Shown here piece after piece: positions 5,009-6,800 of a stretch of DNA of 6,800 nt. The position numbers and the translations under genes are program-made. Positions within the stretch are counted from its first letter, which is position 1, and every line of letters starts with the position of its first letter. Source of the stretch: Treponema sp. (GTDB taxonomy: Bacteria > Spirochaetota > Spirochaetia > Treponematales > Breznakiellaceae); NCBI GenBank assembly GCA_031273405.1, contig JAISRW010000050.1, positions 1 to 6,800 of the forward strand, given 5' to 3'. Below the pieces are notes generated by a model, which was given only the letters and a program-made list of their open reading frames with translations, searched no databases and was not told the origin of the DNA.

Positions 5009-6249
5009 TAATCAAACCCATGGTTCGAAGCAATATCTGCATCAACAGCCACCCCTCAGGCTGCGCCGCTTCGGTGAGGCGGCAGACAGGATACGCGAAA
5101 AACGCCCTGGCGGCGGACAGGGGGAAGCCGGGGAGGCCCCGACTGGCCCTGATTCTCGGCTGCTCTACCGGCTACGGGTTGGCGAGCCGCATCGCCGCGG
5201 CCTTCGGTTACGGCGCGGTTACCGTGGGGGTTTCCTTTGAAAAGCCCGCCGGCGAATCCAAGCCCGGTACTCCCGGCTTCTACAACAACCTCACCTTCGA
5301 CAGGGACGCCGCCGGGGCCGGCCTGGTTTCCGGAACCCTCGACGGAGACGCCTATTCGGACGCCATGAAGGCCGAAGCCGCCACCGCCGTCCGCCAGGCC
5401 GCCGCCGCCGCGGGCATTCCCGCCGGGATCGATCTCATCGTCTATTCCCTGGCTTCCCCGGTGCGGAGGGACCCCAAAACCGGCGTGCTCCACAAATCGG
5501 TGATCAAACCCGTAGGCGCAAGGTTCTCCGGGAAGACCCTGGACATGATGACCGGAAAATTTTCCGCCGCCTCCGCCGAACCCGCCACGGAGGAAGAGAT
5601 CGCCGACACCGTAAAGGTCATGGGCGGCGAAGATTGGGAACTGTGGATCGAAGCCCTGGACAGGGAAGGCCTCCTCTCCCCCGGCGCCCGCACCGTAGCC
5701 TATACCTACATAGGCCCGGAACTCTCCTGGGCGATTTACAAAAACGGCGCCATAGGCCGGGCCAAGGAAGACCTTGAGCGGGCCTGCGCCGCCCTGAACA
5801 AAAAATTCGGCCCCGGCGGAGGGAATAAGATCGCCGGCGCCTGGATCTCGGTGAACAAGGCCCTGGTCACCAGATCCAGCGTCGTCATCCCCATCATTCC
5901 CTTTTACGTCTCCTGCCTTGTCAAGGTGATGAAGGAAAAGGGCCTCCACGAAGGATGCATAGAACAGATAGTCCGGCTCTACCGGGACAAGCTCTACGGC
6001 GAAGGGGCGGCGGATGATCCGGGAAAAGTCCCGGTGGATGCCGAAGGCCGCATACGCATAGACGACTGGGAAATGCGGGAAGACGTACAGCGGGCGGTTC
6101 TGGCCCAGATGGAAAAAGTTACGGAAGAAAATGTTTTTGAAACCACCGACATTGCCGGTTTTAAACATGACTTTATGGAAGCCAACGGCTTTGACGTGGA
6201 AGGGGTGAATTACGAAGCGGATGTGGACCCTTCAGGCAGGGATTTGTAA
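5005..6249 (+). CDS. fabV: Trans-2-enoyl-ACP/CoA reductase (FabV/Ter family)
   Basis: NADH-dependent reduction of trans-2-enoyl-ACP (or -CoA), the last step of each cycle. The protein is 414 residues, far longer than FabI and right for FabV (about 400). It begins MIIKPMVRSNICINSHPSGC, the FabV N-terminus, which fixes the GTG start at 5005; AAGGAG (4994-4999) lies five bases upstream. The NAD-binding stretch GCSTGYGLASR is at 52-62, and VYSLASPVRRDP follows at 146-156. The catalytic pair is Tyr245 and Lys254 in IYKNGAIGRAK, the Y-X8-K spacing of FabV as opposed to Y-X6-K of FabI. KALVTRSSVVIPIIPFYV (285-302) is the substrate-helix region. The closely related Ter enzymes act on crotonyl-CoA; sequence alone does not separate the two, but its place between fabZ and accB argues for fatty-acid synthesis. 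FabV enzymes are known for low sensitivity to triclosan. Confidence 0.95.
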   Translation: MIIKPMVRSNICINSHPSGCAASVRRQTGYAKNALAADRGKPGRPRLALILGCSTGYGLASRIAAAFGYGAVTVGVSFEKPAGESKPGTPGFYNNLTFDRDAAGAGLVSGTLDGDAYSDAMKAEAATAVRQAAAAAGIPAGIDLIVYSLASPVRRDPKTGVLHKSVIKPVGARFSGKTLDMMTGKFSAASAEPATEEEIADTVKVMGGEDWELWIEALDREGLLSPGARTVAYTYIGPELSWAIYKNGAIGRAKEDLERACAALNKKFGPGGGNKIAGAWISVNKALVTRSSVVIPIIPFYVSCLVKVMKEKGLHEGCIEQIVRLYRDKLYGEGAADDPGKVPVDAEGRIRIDDWEMREDVQRAVLAQMEKVTEENVFETTDIAGFKHDFMEANGFDVEGVNYEADVDPSGRDL

Positions 6250-6267
6250 AACGGAGATTTATAACCC

Positions 6268-6735
6268 ATGAACGAAAAAATGATCCTTACGATTATCGAT
6301 AAATTCAGCGCCGCTTCCATAGCGGAACTGGATCTTAACGACGGCAGCGTTCACCTGACCCTGCGGAAGGACGGCGCCTTCGCGAACCGGGGCCTCCGGG
6401 ATGCGGCGCCGGGGCCTCAGGCGCCCTTGGCCCCCGGCGGCGAAAGCCCCGTGCGCCTGGGCCTGCCTTCGGCTCCCGTGGCGGAAACGACCGAGGGGGA
6501 AGCCATCACCAGCCCCATTGTGGCGACCTTCTACGCCGCCCCCGGCCCCGACGCACCGGCCTTCGTAAAGCCCGGCGCGAAGGTTAAATCCGGGGACACC
6601 CTCTGTATCCTGGAAGCCATGAAGATGATGAACCACCTGGAAGCCGAATTCGACTGCCAGATCGTCAAAACCCATGCGGCAAGCGGGGATCTTGTGGAAT
6701 ACGGCCAGACCCTCTTTACGGTCAAACGGCTTTAG
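6268..6735 (+). CDS. accB: Biotin carboxyl carrier protein of acetyl-CoA carboxylase (AccB)
   Basis: Carries the carboxylated biotin between biotin carboxylase (AccC) and carboxyltransferase (AccA/AccD) in malonyl-CoA synthesis. It is 155 residues, the usual BCCP length. The N-terminal dimerisation helix (IIDKFSAASIAELDLNDG, 9-26) is followed by a Pro/Ala/Gly-rich linker (about 46-78), then the biotinyl domain from SPIVATFYAAPGPD (82-95). The biotinylation site is Lys119 in EAMKMMN; DTLCILEAMK precedes it as in true AccB rather than pyruvate-type carriers. A GGAG (6253-6256) stands 11 bases from the ATG, a little distant, with no nearer alternative. It is separated from fabV by 18 bases and from accC by nine, so it is likely part of the same transcript. 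Confidence 0.96.
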   Translation: MNEKMILTIIDKFSAASIAELDLNDGSVHLTLRKDGAFANRGLRDAAPGPQAPLAPGGESPVRLGLPSAPVAETTEGEAITSPIVATFYAAPGPDAPAFVKPGAKVKSGDTLCILEAMKMMNHLEAEFDCQIVKTHAASGDLVEYGQTLFTVKRL

Positions 6736-6744
6736 GGGCGCTCA

Positions 6745-6800
6745 TTGATAAAGCGCCTGCTCATTGCCAACCGGGGCGAAATCGCCGTAAGGATCATCCG
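6745..6800 (+). CDS. accC: Biotin carboxylase (AccC), 5' part only
   Basis: Eighteen codons are visible before the window ends, reading MIKRLLIANRGEIAVRII then Arg. The LLIANRGEIAVRI motif is the highly conserved N-terminus of biotin carboxylases, which use ATP and bicarbonate to carboxylate the biotin on AccB. The start is TTG at 6745; AGGGG (6734-6738), overlapping the accB stop, gives a Shine-Dalgarno at six bases. Pyruvate or propionyl-CoA carboxylase subunits share this motif, but the position directly after accB makes AccC the natural reading. Nothing can be said about the catalytic domains, which lie outside the window. Confidence 0.9.
   Translation, partial: MIKRLLIANRGEIAVRII

Noticed and set aside
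5056..6168. 370-codon minus-strand open frame opposite fabV
   Set aside because: Low-complexity Gly/Val/Phe-rich translation, antisense to an unmistakable FabV; a composition artefact.
1..6800. CRISPR array, tRNA, rRNA or riboswitch
   Set aside because: No regularly spaced repeats, no cloverleaf with the expected arms and no conserved riboswitch core was seen by eye; a covariance-model scan would be needed to exclude small structured RNAs.

Overview
The window holds a type II (dissociated) fatty-acid biosynthesis cluster, all on the + strand, preceded by about 510 bases of less orderly DNA. The layout is: a degenerate flank with minus-strand remnants (1-513), then fabH (514-1527), fabD (1572-2534), fabG (2537-3271), fabF (3282-4553), fabZ (4568-5008), fabV (5005-6249), accB (6268-6735) and the first 18 codons of accC (from 6745, running off the right edge). 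Every gene is recognisable from its own catalytic motifs, and all the complete ones look intact.

The genes form a nearly full elongation pathway. AccB and AccC are the biotin carrier and biotin carboxylase that start malonyl-CoA synthesis. FabD moves malonyl onto acyl carrier protein (ACP), FabH makes the first condensation, and FabF makes the later ones. FabG reduces the keto group, FabZ dehydrates, and FabV reduces the enoyl group. Not seen here are acpP, which many bacteria keep between fabG and fabF (here only 10 bases separate them), and accA/accD, which may lie beyond the window.

fabD to accC is tightly packed (a 4-base overlap to an 18-base gap) with a Shine-Dalgarno sequence before each gene from fabG on, so it reads as one operon. 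The 44-base fabH-fabD gap is different. It contains a near-consensus sigma70-type promoter whose predicted start falls on the fabD start codon, where no good Shine-Dalgarno is present. fabH is preceded by an imperfect palindrome followed by a T run, which could be an operator, an attenuator/terminator or the scar of a small mobile element.

The left flank carries, on the minus strand, what looks like the decayed end of a toxin-antitoxin pair (RelE/HigB-like toxin C-terminus overlapping an antitoxin N-terminus that loses its helix-turn-helix), followed by an imperfect direct repeat of about 33 bases. This suggests the fatty-acid cluster abuts a region of gene turnover.

Organism: a GC-rich bacterium. 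FabV as the in-operon enoyl reductase, ATG/GTG/TTG starts, frequent AGG arginine codons and the general protein style are compatible with a GC-rich spirochaete such as a gut Treponema. This is an inference from style and memory of the families, not a proven assignment. No wholly new system is evident. The most noteworthy points are the internal, possibly leaderless fabD promoter, the palindrome before fabH, the decayed toxin-antitoxin remnant, and active-site-neighbour substitutions in FabF, FabD, FabH and FabZ.
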